Shown: one piece after another, positions 1 through 8,948 of the stretch
Layout of the letters: each line of letters opens with the position of its first letter
How positions within the stretch are numbered: position 1 is the stretch's first letter
Assembly (NCBI RefSeq): GCF_007747995.1
Contig: NZ_CP036276.1
Coordinates: forward strand, 2,843,001 to 2,907,000
Length of the DNA: 64,000 bases
Direction: 5' to 3'
DNA from: Symmachiella dynata
GTDB lineage: Bacteria > Planctomycetota > Planctomycetia > Planctomycetales > Planctomycetaceae
The notes under the pieces: generated by a model
Seen by the model: only the letters and a program-made list of their open reading frames with translations
Told to the model about the DNA's origin: nothing
Database searches by the model: none
Program-made: the position numbers and the translations under genes

Positions 1-171
1 CGGACCGGATGATGACGATCGTGTCGGATTTGAGCGATGGAAGGATCGACCGGATTGCCGCAGATCCCCACCCTCCGCGACCGGCGAGACCGAGTCACGA
101 CTCGAATATTTGACGAGTGCAAACTCGAGTGTTTGCCGTGCTGATTTTTAATCCGCGGGACTGTGATTTTG

Positions 172-681
172 TCACGTGCGCGATTTAAAGTCCGCCCAGA
201 GACCGACAAAGTCGAACGCCACGATGATTCCGAACAGCCGTTGATTCGTATCGAGGACTAAAACGCGGTGGATGTCTTTGTCGAGCATCAATTGCGCGAC
301 CTCGGTGGCGGTTGCTGTGGGACCCACCGAAATGAGTTCCCGGGTCATGACTTCGCTGACGGGGACTTCAGCAAATTCTTCCAATGCAAAGGCGCTGACC
401 CGCACGCTTTCCCAGCGTTGGCGTTCCGGGTCGAAATGCCGGGCCATGTCGGAGTTGGCTTCCTGGGCAAATTCCGCGTGCTCCTGTTCAAAATTGAGGA
501 TGTCGCCAGCGGTCACAACGCCGACGCAACGACTCTTGCTATCGATGACCGGCAGGCCGGTGACGTGATTCTCGGTCAAGATGGTCATCGTTTCTTGCAA
601 GCTGTCCGTCGGGGCAACGGTGATGACATCGGTTTGCATGATATCCTGAGCCAAGATGTTCTGGTTTGCTGGCTTGGGCAT
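172..681 (-). CDS. Two-CBS-domain protein
   Basis: This 169-residue protein is little more than a pair of CBS domains, at about residues 11-66 and 109-163. The first carries the typical stretch VTGLPVID followed by GVVTAGDIL; the second carries HRVLVLD followed by GIIVAFDFVGLW. Such stand-alone pairs usually bind adenine nucleotides and act as energy or redox sensors, often with a partner protein. There is no membrane segment or signal peptide, so it should be cytoplasmic. The linker (residues 67-108) is polar and contains no other recognisable domain. It is transcribed alone toward the window start, and its partner cannot be told from the neighbours. The family is clear; the ligand and role are unknown. 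Confidence 0.88.
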   Translation of the reverse strand: MPKPANQNILAQDIMQTDVITVAPTDSLQETMTILTENHVTGLPVIDSKSRCVGVVTAGDILNFEQEHAEFAQEANSDMARHFDPERQRWESVRVSAFALEEFAEVPVSEVMTRELISVGPTATATEVAQLMLDKDIHRVLVLDTNQRLFGIIVAFDFVGLWADFKSRT

Positions 682-752
682 GGGGTGTTCCTTCCAGTCC
701 GGTTCTCGGATCGCGGGGAATGTAATGCTCGCGGTCTCGCTGATACGAAAAT

Positions 753-786
753 AGCCCGGTAGCCGTTACACAACGGCGGCCGGGCT
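753..786. terminator. Strong hairpin, possible terminator
   Basis: The left arm AGCCCGGTAGCCGTT pairs with AACGGCGGCCGGGCT around an ACAC loop; all positions pair except one G-T wobble and one A-G mismatch. Read on the minus strand it is followed by ATTTTC, so it could end the transcript of the small membrane gene at 1290-1568, or lie in the leader of the CBS gene. The U-run is weak, so a terminator role is inference. Confidence 0.4.
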
Positions 787-980
787 TTCATAGCAATCTT
801 TACTGGGGCCGCCTCACGTGAACGGCATGTCTGGAATCACTTTACCATACGCGGAGGGAGGGATACTAGACCGGCTGGGCTGATTTCAGTTGGAGGGCGT
901 CGCCATGCTCACCTGCAGGCGATGATTGGTGATCTGCCTGAGGTTGCCGGACGCAAGGGACGGTTTCTTCGGAACCGTCC

Positions 981-1140
981 GAGTGGGTGCCACGAGCGGC
1001 GTGTCCGCCGACGGGCGGCGGGAGAGGATCGCTTGCGCGTCCCGTTCCAGCCTGTGGGGACGAACTGCATCCTTCCCCCAGCCACCCTGAAGTTTGGGTG
1101 ACAATGCCATCGACGGACGAACCGCCCGTGGCACCCACTG
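981..1140. repeat. Approx. 160-bp element with GGGTGCCAC terminal inverted repeats
   Basis: The left end GAGTGGGTGCCACGAGCGGC (981-1000) and the reverse complement of the right end (1121-1140) agree at 17 of 20 positions. The same GTGGCACCC end sequence occurs at 16319-16328 and at both ends of the structure at 17384-17464, which suggests a dispersed repeat family. No coding capacity is evident inside. Confidence 0.5.
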
Positions 1141-1289
1141 TTGTTAATCAATGTTGCTTATCCGAGCGCGGAGGATGGCCGGCGGACGACCGTAGCAGGC
1201 TCCCGGTTTTTTGACCGGTGCAGACTTCGACCGACCACCGGACACCGTCGGAAATAGCATTCCGACAATGCCCTAGCGACTTATCGCCG

Positions 1290-1568
1290 CTAGGGGCGGA
1301 ACGGGCGACGATGAGTCGTTTGCCGTTCCGGCGTCCGCGATAAAACCCAACCTAAAAACACGGTGATTAACGCCAAGTTGCGATATGATTCCCAAGTCAT
1401 CCCGTTGAATGTTGTTGCCACGAGATGGAATGTGCGATTTGACCAGTATTCGAGCGAGAGACTGCACAACGTGGCTGCAAGAAGTAAGCTGGTTGCCAGT
1501 ACGCAATGGACGACCCCCTGCCTGCGCCAGTCCGCCATTTGGTGAATACGTGAACGGAATGCTCTCAT
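1290..1568 (-). CDS. Small membrane protein, unknown function
   Basis: A 92-residue protein with two likely membrane helices: residues about 20-40 (VVHCVLATSLLLAATLCSL) and about 65-80 (ALITVFLGWVL). The tail is basic and short. The start is supported by GAGGAG about nine bases upstream of the ATG, an unusually clear ribosome-binding site for this window. I recognise no family. It sits alone between the large haem protein gene and the repeat-bearing gap, on the same strand as both neighbours. It could be a genuine small hypothetical; the ribosome-binding site and hydrophobic pattern are the only support. Confidence 0.5.
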   Translation of the reverse strand: MRAFRSRIHQMADWRRQGVVHCVLATSLLLAATLCSLSLEYWSNRTFHLVATTFNGMTWESYRNLALITVFLGWVLSRTPERQTTHRRPFRP

Positions 1569-1827
1569 CGGAGTTGCTCCTCAATAGTTGAGGCCGATGC
1601 CAAGTGGTGAGATTAGCGACCAAAACGTATTGGCCGATCAGAACACTCACTATTGAAAGAGAGCATTCCTATCTGACACTGGCCTCGAAGTGTGGCCCGT
1701 AAAAAATAAACGTGAAGTGAAGTTAGAGAGTTGACAGACTTGTCTAACTAAACCGTAGGCCACGTTTGGCGGCGCGGCAAATGAGAAGATGTTGCCGGAA
1801 TGCGTTTTTTTGAAAAAAATACGCCGC

Positions 1828-4800
1828 CTATTTGTCCTTCTGAGTCGCGAGGAATTCCACAAGGTCGCGCAGGTCGAATGGGGTGAGCTGCTTGGTCAGA
1901 TCCTCGGGCATGGCGGATTTGCCTTTCACGCGCTCTTCGATGTGGGCGATGGGCACGGTGATGGTTTTGCCATCGGAGGTCATCAGCTTGAGTTGCTTGG
2001 CATCTTCTTCCTTCACGATCCCGGCGAGCGTCTTGCCCGACTCCAGGACCAGAATCGAGGTTTCATAGCCTTTGGCAATCGCCGCATTGGGGTTCACGAG
2101 CGCTTCGAGAATATATTGCCGCTTTTGCTGCTGGCCGAGTGCCGACAAATCGGGGCCGACGTCGCCTCCTTTTCCGCCGATTTTGTGGCAACGCATGCAG
2201 GAGACTGCGGTGCGTTCGAAGAAGATTTTTTTACCCCGCCCCGCATCGCCCCCGGTGAGTGCGTCGCGATGGAAGGAAACTGGATCCTCTTTGCCGAGTG
2301 CTACATTGTGCTTTTGCACTGCGGCAACGACATCCGCGCGCTGTCGTTGGGCGGCGGCTTGCCGGACGTCTAAGCGGATGTTCTCGGCAATGCTTTCGGC
2401 TGCTACCTCGGCGAGTAAGTTCAGCAGCAGATCATCGGCAGCGGCGGATTTGATGTGGCCGAGTGTCGCCAAGGCGGACTGCTGTTCCCGTAGCGAGCCG
2501 TTTTTGACGGTCTCAGCGAGTAGCGGCACGGCACGGTCGGGGTCGGTTTTGGCCAATAGTTCGCGGCCGGTGTTGCGCACGTTTGCGTCTTTGTCCTCAA
2601 TGGCCAAGTCGACGGCGCCGGGGAGTTCCTGGGCATCGATGGCTGCCAACGCCGTTAGGCATTCGGCACGCAGCTGTGCCGGCTGTGCGGAGTCGCTGAC
2701 GATAGCCAGGAGCTGCGGTCCCCATGTCGGGCTTCCAAATTTACCCAGCACGTTCACCGCTGCGACTTTTACGTCTGGGGAGGCACTGCTCTGTAATAGC
2801 GCGCTAAGGTCCGTATCGATCGTGGCTGCCAGGTCTTGGACGGGACGCGGAGGCAATGGACGCCACAAGCCGGTGACGCGATCTTTGCCGTTGGGAGATT
2901 GCCAATCGGCCAGGGCCAAGAGGGCTTCGGTGCGAATCACGTCGGGTAGCGATTCGTTCAAAGCGATGCCGGAAAGTGCTTTGGCGTTTGACAGCTCGCC
3001 TAAACGAAAATTCGCGTTGATGATTCGCTTTTGCAGCGCTTCGTCGGATTGGAATTCGGGGCGCTGCGATCCCGCCACAGCGGCCAGTTCCGGCAGGGCG
3101 GAATTGATGGGCACGTCATTGATAGCGCGAGCTGCTTCGACGACCAGTAGAGGGTCGGCATCATTCAGAAATCTGGCAATCGCCGGGCTTTCTAACCGCC
3201 GCAGCGCTAAGAGAATTCCCATCCGCACTGCTGCTGAATTGTCGTCGGCATGTTTCAATAAATCCGCTTCTTCGAGGCCCGCCAAGCCAACCACACCGGC
3301 GTGCCGCAGATAGCGATCTTGGTTGTTGTTGGCTCGCAACATTTCCAGCAGCGGTTGGATCGTCTTGCTTTCACTCGGCATTTTCCCCAGTGCCAGTGCT
3401 GCGAAAAAACGAGGGCGGGGTGCGTTATCGCTGAGTAGGTGGATTAATGCGCTGCGGGCGGTGGTGTTGTCTTTGACGTCACCAATCGTCTTTGCGGCTT
3501 GTGCGCGGACTTCCGTATCGTCGTCGCTCAGCAGGGCAACCAAGGTCGCGAACGCCGGTTGGAGATGTTGAACGCGGAGGATCTGGCCGAGTCCCCAAAT
3601 CGCGTGCAGCCGCGCGAGGCGATTGGCGGGGTTTTGTGCGACGGTTGTGAAAACCGGTACCGCTTCTGCGGCGGGGCGAGCAGCCAGCTCGAATTGTGCG
3701 GCTTGGCGAATCCGCTGATTGGGATGGCCGAGCAGTGTTTGTAACTCTTCATCCGATCGCGACGACATGCCGGCGCGGGTCAGGGCGAGGACCTCCGCCA
3801 CGATCGGCTCGTCGCGGGTTTTGGGGTCGAAGACTTTATAGATGCGGCCCTTGCCGGTTTTTTCCCAGCCATTGACCCAATTGAGTAGATACAGATTTCC
3901 GTCGTCGCCGAATTCGACGTCAGACGTTAGCAGTTGCCAGAGGAATTTGTGTTCGTCGGCAATTTTGTAGGACGCTCCGTCCTGTTCGACTGCGAACGAG
4001 CGGACGCCGCTGATGGCTGTTGAACCGCGAAAGTCGGAGAGGAAGAAGTGGCCGTTGTAACGCTGCGGCAGACCCGTGCCCGGATAATAGGTCAGTCCGG
4101 ATGGGCCATCGGCCAGATTCACCAATGGCGGCAGGTGGTACGCAGCTTGCCCGTCAAATTTTGGGTGCCACAGTTTTTCCGCATTCCAGGGGCCGCGCGA
4201 CGTGGGGGAGGTGATGAATTGAAAACCAATCCGCCAACCGCTGTCGCCCCCTTCGACGATATACACCAGCCGCGCTTTATCGCCGGAGTCGGAATTGTTA
4301 TCGACCGTGAATAGGTTTCCGTAATCGTCGAACGCCAATTCCTGTGGATTCCGCAACCCGCTGGCGAAGACCTCTAAGTTGGAACCGTCCGGCTCACAAC
4401 GGAGGACTGTGCCGGTGTCGGGATAAAACAGATGCCGTCCTTCGGTCTGAATATTGATGCCGCGATCGCCGATACTGAAGTACAAACGGCCGTCAGGACC
4501 GAATCGTAATCCGTGCAGGTCGTGTCCTAAAAATCCAACGTGAATACCGTATCCGGTGTGCAGTGATTCCCGGACATCCGCGCGGCCATCGCCGTCGGTA
4601 TCCTCCAATTGCCACAGGTCAGGCAGGCAGGCGTACCACAGTTTGCCATCGCGAGCGAGGACTCCGGCGCCGATGCCGACGGCGCGGTCGTTGAATCCGT
4701 CGGCGAAGACCGTGGCTTTGTCGGCACGCCCGTTACCATCGCTATCGACGATCATCCGCACGCGGTCATGTTCAAGGCCGTAGCTGTCGAAGACCTCGGG

Positions 4801-5172
4801 GGAGAAATGTTTTTTGTACATGGCCACGCGATCCGCGACGGTGCGGCAGGCGAGGTCATCGTCGAGCCAATACATGTGTCCGCGGGTATCAGTCACGCCA
4901 GCGTGATGCCGGAAGGTTTCGGCGACGTAAAATCGTCCCTGTTCGTCGATGCAAAACGCAACTGGATTGGCCAACAGTGGCTCGGCGGCGAAGAGTTCGA
5001 CGCGGAATCCTGCGGGGATCTCCATACCCTCAATCGCCGCGGCCCCTGCGTTGGAGGCTTTGGCTACCGGTGGATCATAAATCTCACCGGTACTTGGCTC
5101 AGCTGCGGTAAGGAAGTGAGAGTTTGCGGTAACGAGCAGAACAGCGAGTATCAGACGGGAAAAGTGATGCAT
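1828..5172 (-). CDS. PVC-type membrane-bound dehydrogenase with HEAT repeats and C-terminal haem-binding domain
   Basis: A secreted protein of 1114 residues. The chosen ATG gives a textbook signal peptide (MHHFSRLILAVLLVTANS, cleavage near TAAEP); a TTG eight codons upstream is possible but less likely. Residues about 30-440 form a beta-propeller of the glucose/sorbosone dehydrogenase type, with repeats such as FGPDGRLYFSIGDRG and FGDDGNLYLLNW. Residues about 470-900 are HEAT-like alpha-helical repeats. The C-terminus has a CMRCH haem motif near residue 992, a downstream GPDLSALG, and a Met in KSAMPED that may be the axial ligand. This architecture is widespread in Planctomycetes and Verrucomicrobia, and substrates are mostly unknown. 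It follows a DUF1501 gene on the same strand after 116 bases, so the two are probably co-transcribed. Confidence 0.9.
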   Translation of the reverse strand: MHHFSRLILAVLLVTANSHFLTAAEPSTGEIYDPPVAKASNAGAAAIEGMEIPAGFRVELFAAEPLLANPVAFCIDEQGRFYVAETFRHHAGVTDTRGHMYWLDDDLACRTVADRVAMYKKHFSPEVFDSYGLEHDRVRMIVDSDGNGRADKATVFADGFNDRAVGIGAGVLARDGKLWYACLPDLWQLEDTDGDGRADVRESLHTGYGIHVGFLGHDLHGLRFGPDGRLYFSIGDRGINIQTEGRHLFYPDTGTVLRCEPDGSNLEVFASGLRNPQELAFDDYGNLFTVDNNSDSGDKARLVYIVEGGDSGWRIGFQFITSPTSRGPWNAEKLWHPKFDGQAAYHLPPLVNLADGPSGLTYYPGTGLPQRYNGHFFLSDFRGSTAISGVRSFAVEQDGASYKIADEHKFLWQLLTSDVEFGDDGNLYLLNWVNGWEKTGKGRIYKVFDPKTRDEPIVAEVLALTRAGMSSRSDEELQTLLGHPNQRIRQAAQFELAARPAAEAVPVFTTVAQNPANRLARLHAIWGLGQILRVQHLQPAFATLVALLSDDDTEVRAQAAKTIGDVKDNTTARSALIHLLSDNAPRPRFFAALALGKMPSESKTIQPLLEMLRANNNQDRYLRHAGVVGLAGLEEADLLKHADDNSAAVRMGILLALRRLESPAIARFLNDADPLLVVEAARAINDVPINSALPELAAVAGSQRPEFQSDEALQKRIINANFRLGELSNAKALSGIALNESLPDVIRTEALLALADWQSPNGKDRVTGLWRPLPPRPVQDLAATIDTDLSALLQSSASPDVKVAAVNVLGKFGSPTWGPQLLAIVSDSAQPAQLRAECLTALAAIDAQELPGAVDLAIEDKDANVRNTGRELLAKTDPDRAVPLLAETVKNGSLREQQSALATLGHIKSAAADDLLLNLLAEVAAESIAENIRLDVRQAAAQRQRADVVAAVQKHNVALGKEDPVSFHRDALTGGDAGRGKKIFFERTAVSCMRCHKIGGKGGDVGPDLSALGQQQKRQYILEALVNPNAAIAKGYETSILVLESGKTLAGIVKEEDAKQLKLMTSDGKTITVPIAHIEERVKGKSAMPEDLTKQLTPFDLRDLVEFLATQKDK

Positions 5173-5288
5173 GGTGGATACGCAAAGATATTTCAAGTTG
5201 TTGATAGGGATTCAGATCAGTAGTGAGACGAAAATAGCATTCGCCCCTGGATATTTGAGAGGCCTGGCAACCAGCGCACTGGGATGCA

Positions 5289-6674
5289 TTACGCGATCAA
5301 CTCGTTGGTCACGTTACCGGATGGGACGAGGCGATGTGGACGTCCGAGTAGGTCGTGAATCATACGATTGTGTTGCACGCCCAACAGTCGATAGATCGTG
5401 GCGATAATATCGCCGGGAATGAGCGGCGCACGGGAGGCAAACGCGCCAATCGCGTCGCTGGCGCCATGCACATAACCGCGGCGAAATCCGCCACCGGCCA
5501 TGAGTACGGAATAGCAGTGGTTCCAGTGGTCCCGGCCGGCGTTTGCATTGACCTTGGGGGAACGGCCGAAGTCGCCCAAGACGGCGACGATGGTCCGCTC
5601 TAACATGCCGCGTTGTTTGAGGTCATCCAACAGGCTGGCGTAGGCGGCGTCGAATTGGGGGAGTAGCGTGTTTTTGAGTTTATTGAAATTGTTACCGTGC
5701 GTGTCCCAGGTGGCATTGGCATCGGGGGCCCAGGAGAGGGTGACCATCCGCGTGCCGGCTTCGAGCAGACGTCGCGCGAGTAGGACGCTTTGTCCGTAGA
5801 TGTTGCGTCCATAGGAGTCGCGGACCGTGGCGGGTTCGTCGGCGATTTGAAAAGCGGCTTGTGTCGCCTTTGACGACAGCAGGTCAAACGCCTTTTGTTG
5901 AAAGTCGTTCATGCCGATCACGCCGCGGTCGTTGACGGTTTTCCCGACCGTGTCATCCAAACGCCGGAATAGATCGCGGCGGGAGTCGAGACGTGTGTTG
6001 GAAACGTCGGCCAGTAATGTCAATTCGGGAATCGAGAAGTTTGCCTGATTGGGGTCCTTGAGCACGAACAGCGGGTCGTAACCGCGACCGATGAAGCCGC
6101 CGAAAAATCCGGGTTGTGGCGGACCTTTGGCTCCTTCCTTGGTGATGTAGGGTAATGTGACTTGCGGCACGATCGAACGATCCGAAGGACGCAGCATGGC
6201 CATCACTGAACCGGGGGCGGGGTAGTCGTCTGGTTTGGCACCGCCGCCAATTTCGCCGCGATCATGTCCGGTGAGCGAGCAATAGACGGCCGCCGCATGG
6301 GCATTGTTCACGCTATGGTGCATGGACCGCACCAAGGTTGCTTCGTGCATCCACTGTGCGGAGCGAGGGAGCATGTTGCTGAATTGTACGTCCGGCACGC
6401 TGGTGGCGATCGGGGAGAACTCACCGCGAATACCTTCTGCCTGATCCGGCTTCATGTCCCACATGTCGAGATGGCTGGGGCCGCCGTTTAAGAAAATGAG
6501 GATGCAGGCATCGGCTTGAGGGGGGATGTCGACGCTCTCCGCTTCGGCTTGCAACAACCGTGGCAGTGACAGTCCCGCCAGGCCCAGTCCGCCGATTTGC
6601 AGCAAATGCCGCCGTGAAACAACCGGCGTACAGCCCCCGCCGATCGAGGGAGCGATTTTTTGCGACTTCGCCAT
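5289..6674 (-). CDS. DUF1501 domain-containing protein, Tat-exported
   Basis: This 461-residue protein starts with a basic region, twin arginines at 21-22 (SRRHLLQIGGLGLAGLSLP) and a hydrophobic stretch, which is a Tat-type signal. The mature part has the DUF1501 pattern: FLNGGPSHLDMWDMKP near the start, then RSMHHSVNNAHAAA, LLEAGTRMVTLSW, the WDTHGNNF motif and LGDFGRSPK with GRDHWNHC. The fold is related to alkaline phosphatases and sulfatases; no activity has been established for most members. It is upstream of, and co-directional with, the haem/HEAT gene, a common planctomycete pairing. A 273-base divergent spacer separates it from the dehydrogenase gene at 6948. Confidence 0.93.
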   Translation of the reverse strand: MAKSQKIAPSIGGGCTPVVSRRHLLQIGGLGLAGLSLPRLLQAEAESVDIPPQADACILIFLNGGPSHLDMWDMKPDQAEGIRGEFSPIATSVPDVQFSNMLPRSAQWMHEATLVRSMHHSVNNAHAAAVYCSLTGHDRGEIGGGAKPDDYPAPGSVMAMLRPSDRSIVPQVTLPYITKEGAKGPPQPGFFGGFIGRGYDPLFVLKDPNQANFSIPELTLLADVSNTRLDSRRDLFRRLDDTVGKTVNDRGVIGMNDFQQKAFDLLSSKATQAAFQIADEPATVRDSYGRNIYGQSVLLARRLLEAGTRMVTLSWAPDANATWDTHGNNFNKLKNTLLPQFDAAYASLLDDLKQRGMLERTIVAVLGDFGRSPKVNANAGRDHWNHCYSVLMAGGGFRRGYVHGASDAIGAFASRAPLIPGDIIATIYRLLGVQHNRMIHDLLGRPHRLVPSGNVTNELIA

Positions 6675-6848
6675 GAAGAATCCTTGGGCAATTCAGCGTC
6701 GATAGGGGACGAGAACAAATCTAAGTTTGATTATACGTGTCGATCGAACCTGACACAATCGGACCCGGCGGCCAATCTCAGAGTATGTGTCGTCATACGT
6801 CACGGTGCATAACAGGCAGTATCGTCCGATAAAACCGTGACGGCCTAG

Positions 6849-6877
6849 TCGACGCGGCGCGCGGTCCGTCATACAAT
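6849..6877 (+). promoter_or_regulatory. Candidate sigma70-type promoter for the dehydrogenase
   Basis: TCGACG at 6849-6854 and TACAAT at 6872-6877 are separated by exactly 17 bases. The -10 box matches consensus at five of six positions and the -35 at four. It lies about 70 bases upstream of the dehydrogenase ATG, in the divergent spacer after the DUF1501 gene. Read from sequence only. Confidence 0.4.
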
Positions 6878-6947
6878 GTTGCCTGCGACCCTTTCTTGCA
6901 CGGAATCAGGATTTCATGATTCCGCATTCGCGCTGGAGACACAAACG

Positions 6948-7967
6948 ATGAGCTATACGGTGACACTGATTCCGGGGGATGGCATTGGGCCGGAGGTGAC
7001 CGCGGCTGCTCGCACTGTGATCGAGGCGACCGGCTTTACCATCGATTGGGATGTGCAGGAAGCGGGCGGCGATGTGATTGAAAAGTACGGAACGGCTTTG
7101 CCCGAACCGGCGCTGGAATCGATTCGCCGGAACGGCGTCGCCCTGAAAGGCCCAATCACAACGCCGGTGGGAAAGGGGTTCTCGTCGGTGAATGTGAAGC
7201 TCCGCAAAGAACTGAAGCTGTATGCGAACTATCGCCCCGCCAAGACGATGCCGGGTGTCAAATCGCGATATGACAATGTCGATTTGATCGTGATCCGCGA
7301 AAATACCGAAGGACTCTACAGCGGATTGGAGCACGAGGTGATTCCCGGCGTGATCGAAAGTTTGCGGGTGATCACCTACGAAGCTTCGGAACGAATCGTG
7401 CGGTTCGCTTTTGAGACTGCCCGGCAATACGGCCGCAAAAAAGTGACGGTGGTTCACAAAGCCAACATTCTCAAGCTGAGCGACGGGTTGTTTTTGGATG
7501 TCGCGCGGCTGGTGGCGAAGGATTACCACGAAATCGAATTGGAGGAATACATCGTCGATGCGACGGCAATGCGGCTGGTCATGCGGCCGGAGAGTTTTGA
7601 CGTGTTGGTGATGGAGAATCTGTTCGGTGATATCATTTCGGACCTGACCAGCGGTCTGGTGGGTGGGTTGGGGGTTGCCCCCAGCGCGAACATCGGCACC
7701 CACTGCGCTGTCTTTGAAGCGGTTCACGGCTCCGCCCCGGACATCGCCGGGCAAGGTATCGCGAATCCAACGGCGTTGATTTTGAGTGCGGCGTTGATGC
7801 TGCGGCATCTTCGACAGCCCGAAGCAGCTGCCAACATCGAACAGGCAGTGCACACGGTTCTGTCCCAGGGCAAGACGATCACCGGTGACTTAGGCGGCAA
7901 CGCGACAACGTCCGAATACGCCGCTGCTGTGGCAGCGGTTGTCGAGAGTTTGCAAGACGATGCGTAG
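6948..7967 (+). CDS. NAD-dependent isocitrate/isopropylmalate dehydrogenase family protein
   Basis: A 339-residue decarboxylating dehydrogenase. The start at MSYTVTLIPGDGIGPEV is backed by GGAGA upstream and by alignment of the family's N-terminus; an in-frame ATG 24 codons earlier would add an unrelated tail. Visible features are the substrate-loop pattern SSVNVKLRKELKLYANYRP with its paired arginines, IRENTEGLYSG, VHKANILKLSDG, the metal-site aspartates in MENLFGDIISD, and AVHGSAPDIAGQGIANP for NAD binding. The sequence resembles NAD-type isocitrate dehydrogenase more than LeuB, and would then supply the oxidative TCA step, but isopropylmalate or homoisocitrate cannot be excluded by eye. 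It is apparently transcribed from its own promoter. Confidence 0.9.
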   Translation: MSYTVTLIPGDGIGPEVTAAARTVIEATGFTIDWDVQEAGGDVIEKYGTALPEPALESIRRNGVALKGPITTPVGKGFSSVNVKLRKELKLYANYRPAKTMPGVKSRYDNVDLIVIRENTEGLYSGLEHEVIPGVIESLRVITYEASERIVRFAFETARQYGRKKVTVVHKANILKLSDGLFLDVARLVAKDYHEIELEEYIVDATAMRLVMRPESFDVLVMENLFGDIISDLTSGLVGGLGVAPSANIGTHCAVFEAVHGSAPDIAGQGIANPTALILSAALMLRHLRQPEAAANIEQAVHTVLSQGKTITGDLGGNATTSEYAAAVAAVVESLQDDA

Positions 7968-8051
7968 GACCGGTTTCACCGGCCGTTACCGTTTGGGCGT
8001 CCTTGCGAATTGCCTTCCAATTCGACAATGACATAGATGCCGGAGCAGCTC

Positions 8052-8366
8052 ATGGTCGTTTTTGAAGTGTCAGTGAATGGAACTCACAAATACACGGCCG
8101 GCATCGGCGATGCGGGGGCTTTGCAGGCGACGGTGCATCACATTCATCTGCAAGATCAAGGTACGACATTCGTCGAGAAAAATTACGTGGATGTGCTCGG
8201 CGTACATAAGGTCGGCGAAATGCGCCGATGGCAGAAGTTACCCCTGCAGGTCGGGGATGAGGTTGTCATCAAAATCACTGAGCGCGACGATTGTGATCCC
8301 GCGGCCGATACGGAAACGTTTTCTGTCGATGATGGCGATGGCATGAGTTTTGACCCTGAACCGTAA
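8052..8366 (+). CDS. Conserved-looking small hypothetical protein
   Basis: A 104-residue acidic soluble protein beginning MVVFEVSVNG. I chose the ATG at 8052 because GGAG lies just upstream, rather than the ATG five codons earlier. The sequence suggests beta strands (FEVSVNGTHKYTAGIG, GDEVVIKITERDD) and ends with an acidic tail. I recognise no family. It is 84 bases downstream of the dehydrogenase on the same strand and may share its transcript. Confidence 0.6.
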   Translation: MVVFEVSVNGTHKYTAGIGDAGALQATVHHIHLQDQGTTFVEKNYVDVLGVHKVGEMRRWQKLPLQVGDEVVIKITERDDCDPAADTETFSVDDGDGMSFDPEP

Positions 8367-8948
8367 TGATAAGCAACAGGATGGTTACGGTTTATTGTCG
8401 AACGTCATGACACCTTGCGCTCTGGCTTCGCAGGCGATGGAATTCGTGCTAGTAACGTTTCAAAGTTTTGCATGCTGCGCAAATTTTCGTGCGGCGAGGC
8501 TTTTTGATGTTCCGGTGCATAGCGACCATTTAAAAATCGATGCTGAACGATCCTACTGGTTGTTTGAAGCCGTAAGCCATTCGGTCACCGTGCTTGACAA
8601 GGATCGCCGTGCACGACGGCAAGCCGTTGGTTTGGGACTTTGCGGTTTTACGCCCGCGAATCTGTGTTTGATCCGTGTTTGATCTGTGGCTAAAAAATAT
8701 CGTCGTTTTGGTTGCGGCTCCGCTGCTCTGGGTTGTCTTTGGTGGCGATTCGTGGTTTCGGTCGCCTTCTCCGGCGCCGTAGAACCAGTAATGCCGTTAA
8801 TATCCGTTGAGACTTCATCCGATCTGCGAACAGTCTCTGGCTCATGGGGGGATGCTGTGGAATCTCGGCTGATACTTGCTTAGTGGGCAACGGATCAAGC
8901 GGTTGATGCTGTCGGGCCCTCAACTTTCCAGAGTGGGAGCAATGAGCT
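8367..8948. other. Intergenic region, no confident gene
   Basis: In these 582 bases I see only short frames without good start signals. One 35-codon frame (8675-8782, plus strand) encodes a single hydrophobic segment and is described as a finding. No repeat or terminator was recognised. Confidence 0.5.

Larger units (their letters stand above)
682..1289. other. Intergenic region with hairpin and inverted-repeat element
   Basis: I find no convincing gene in these 608 bases. Short open frames on both strands overlap one another around 866-1151 and look like chance. The stretch holds a long hairpin at 753-786 and a repeat element at 981-1140 (both listed separately). Confidence 0.6.

Noticed and set aside
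866-1151. Several short frames on both strands
   Set aside because: They overlap one another, have Arg/Pro-rich chance composition and coincide with a repeat element.
8350-8682. 110-codon plus-strand frame
   Set aside because: It overlaps the preceding gene, needs a TTG start and has no plausible ribosome-binding site or domain.
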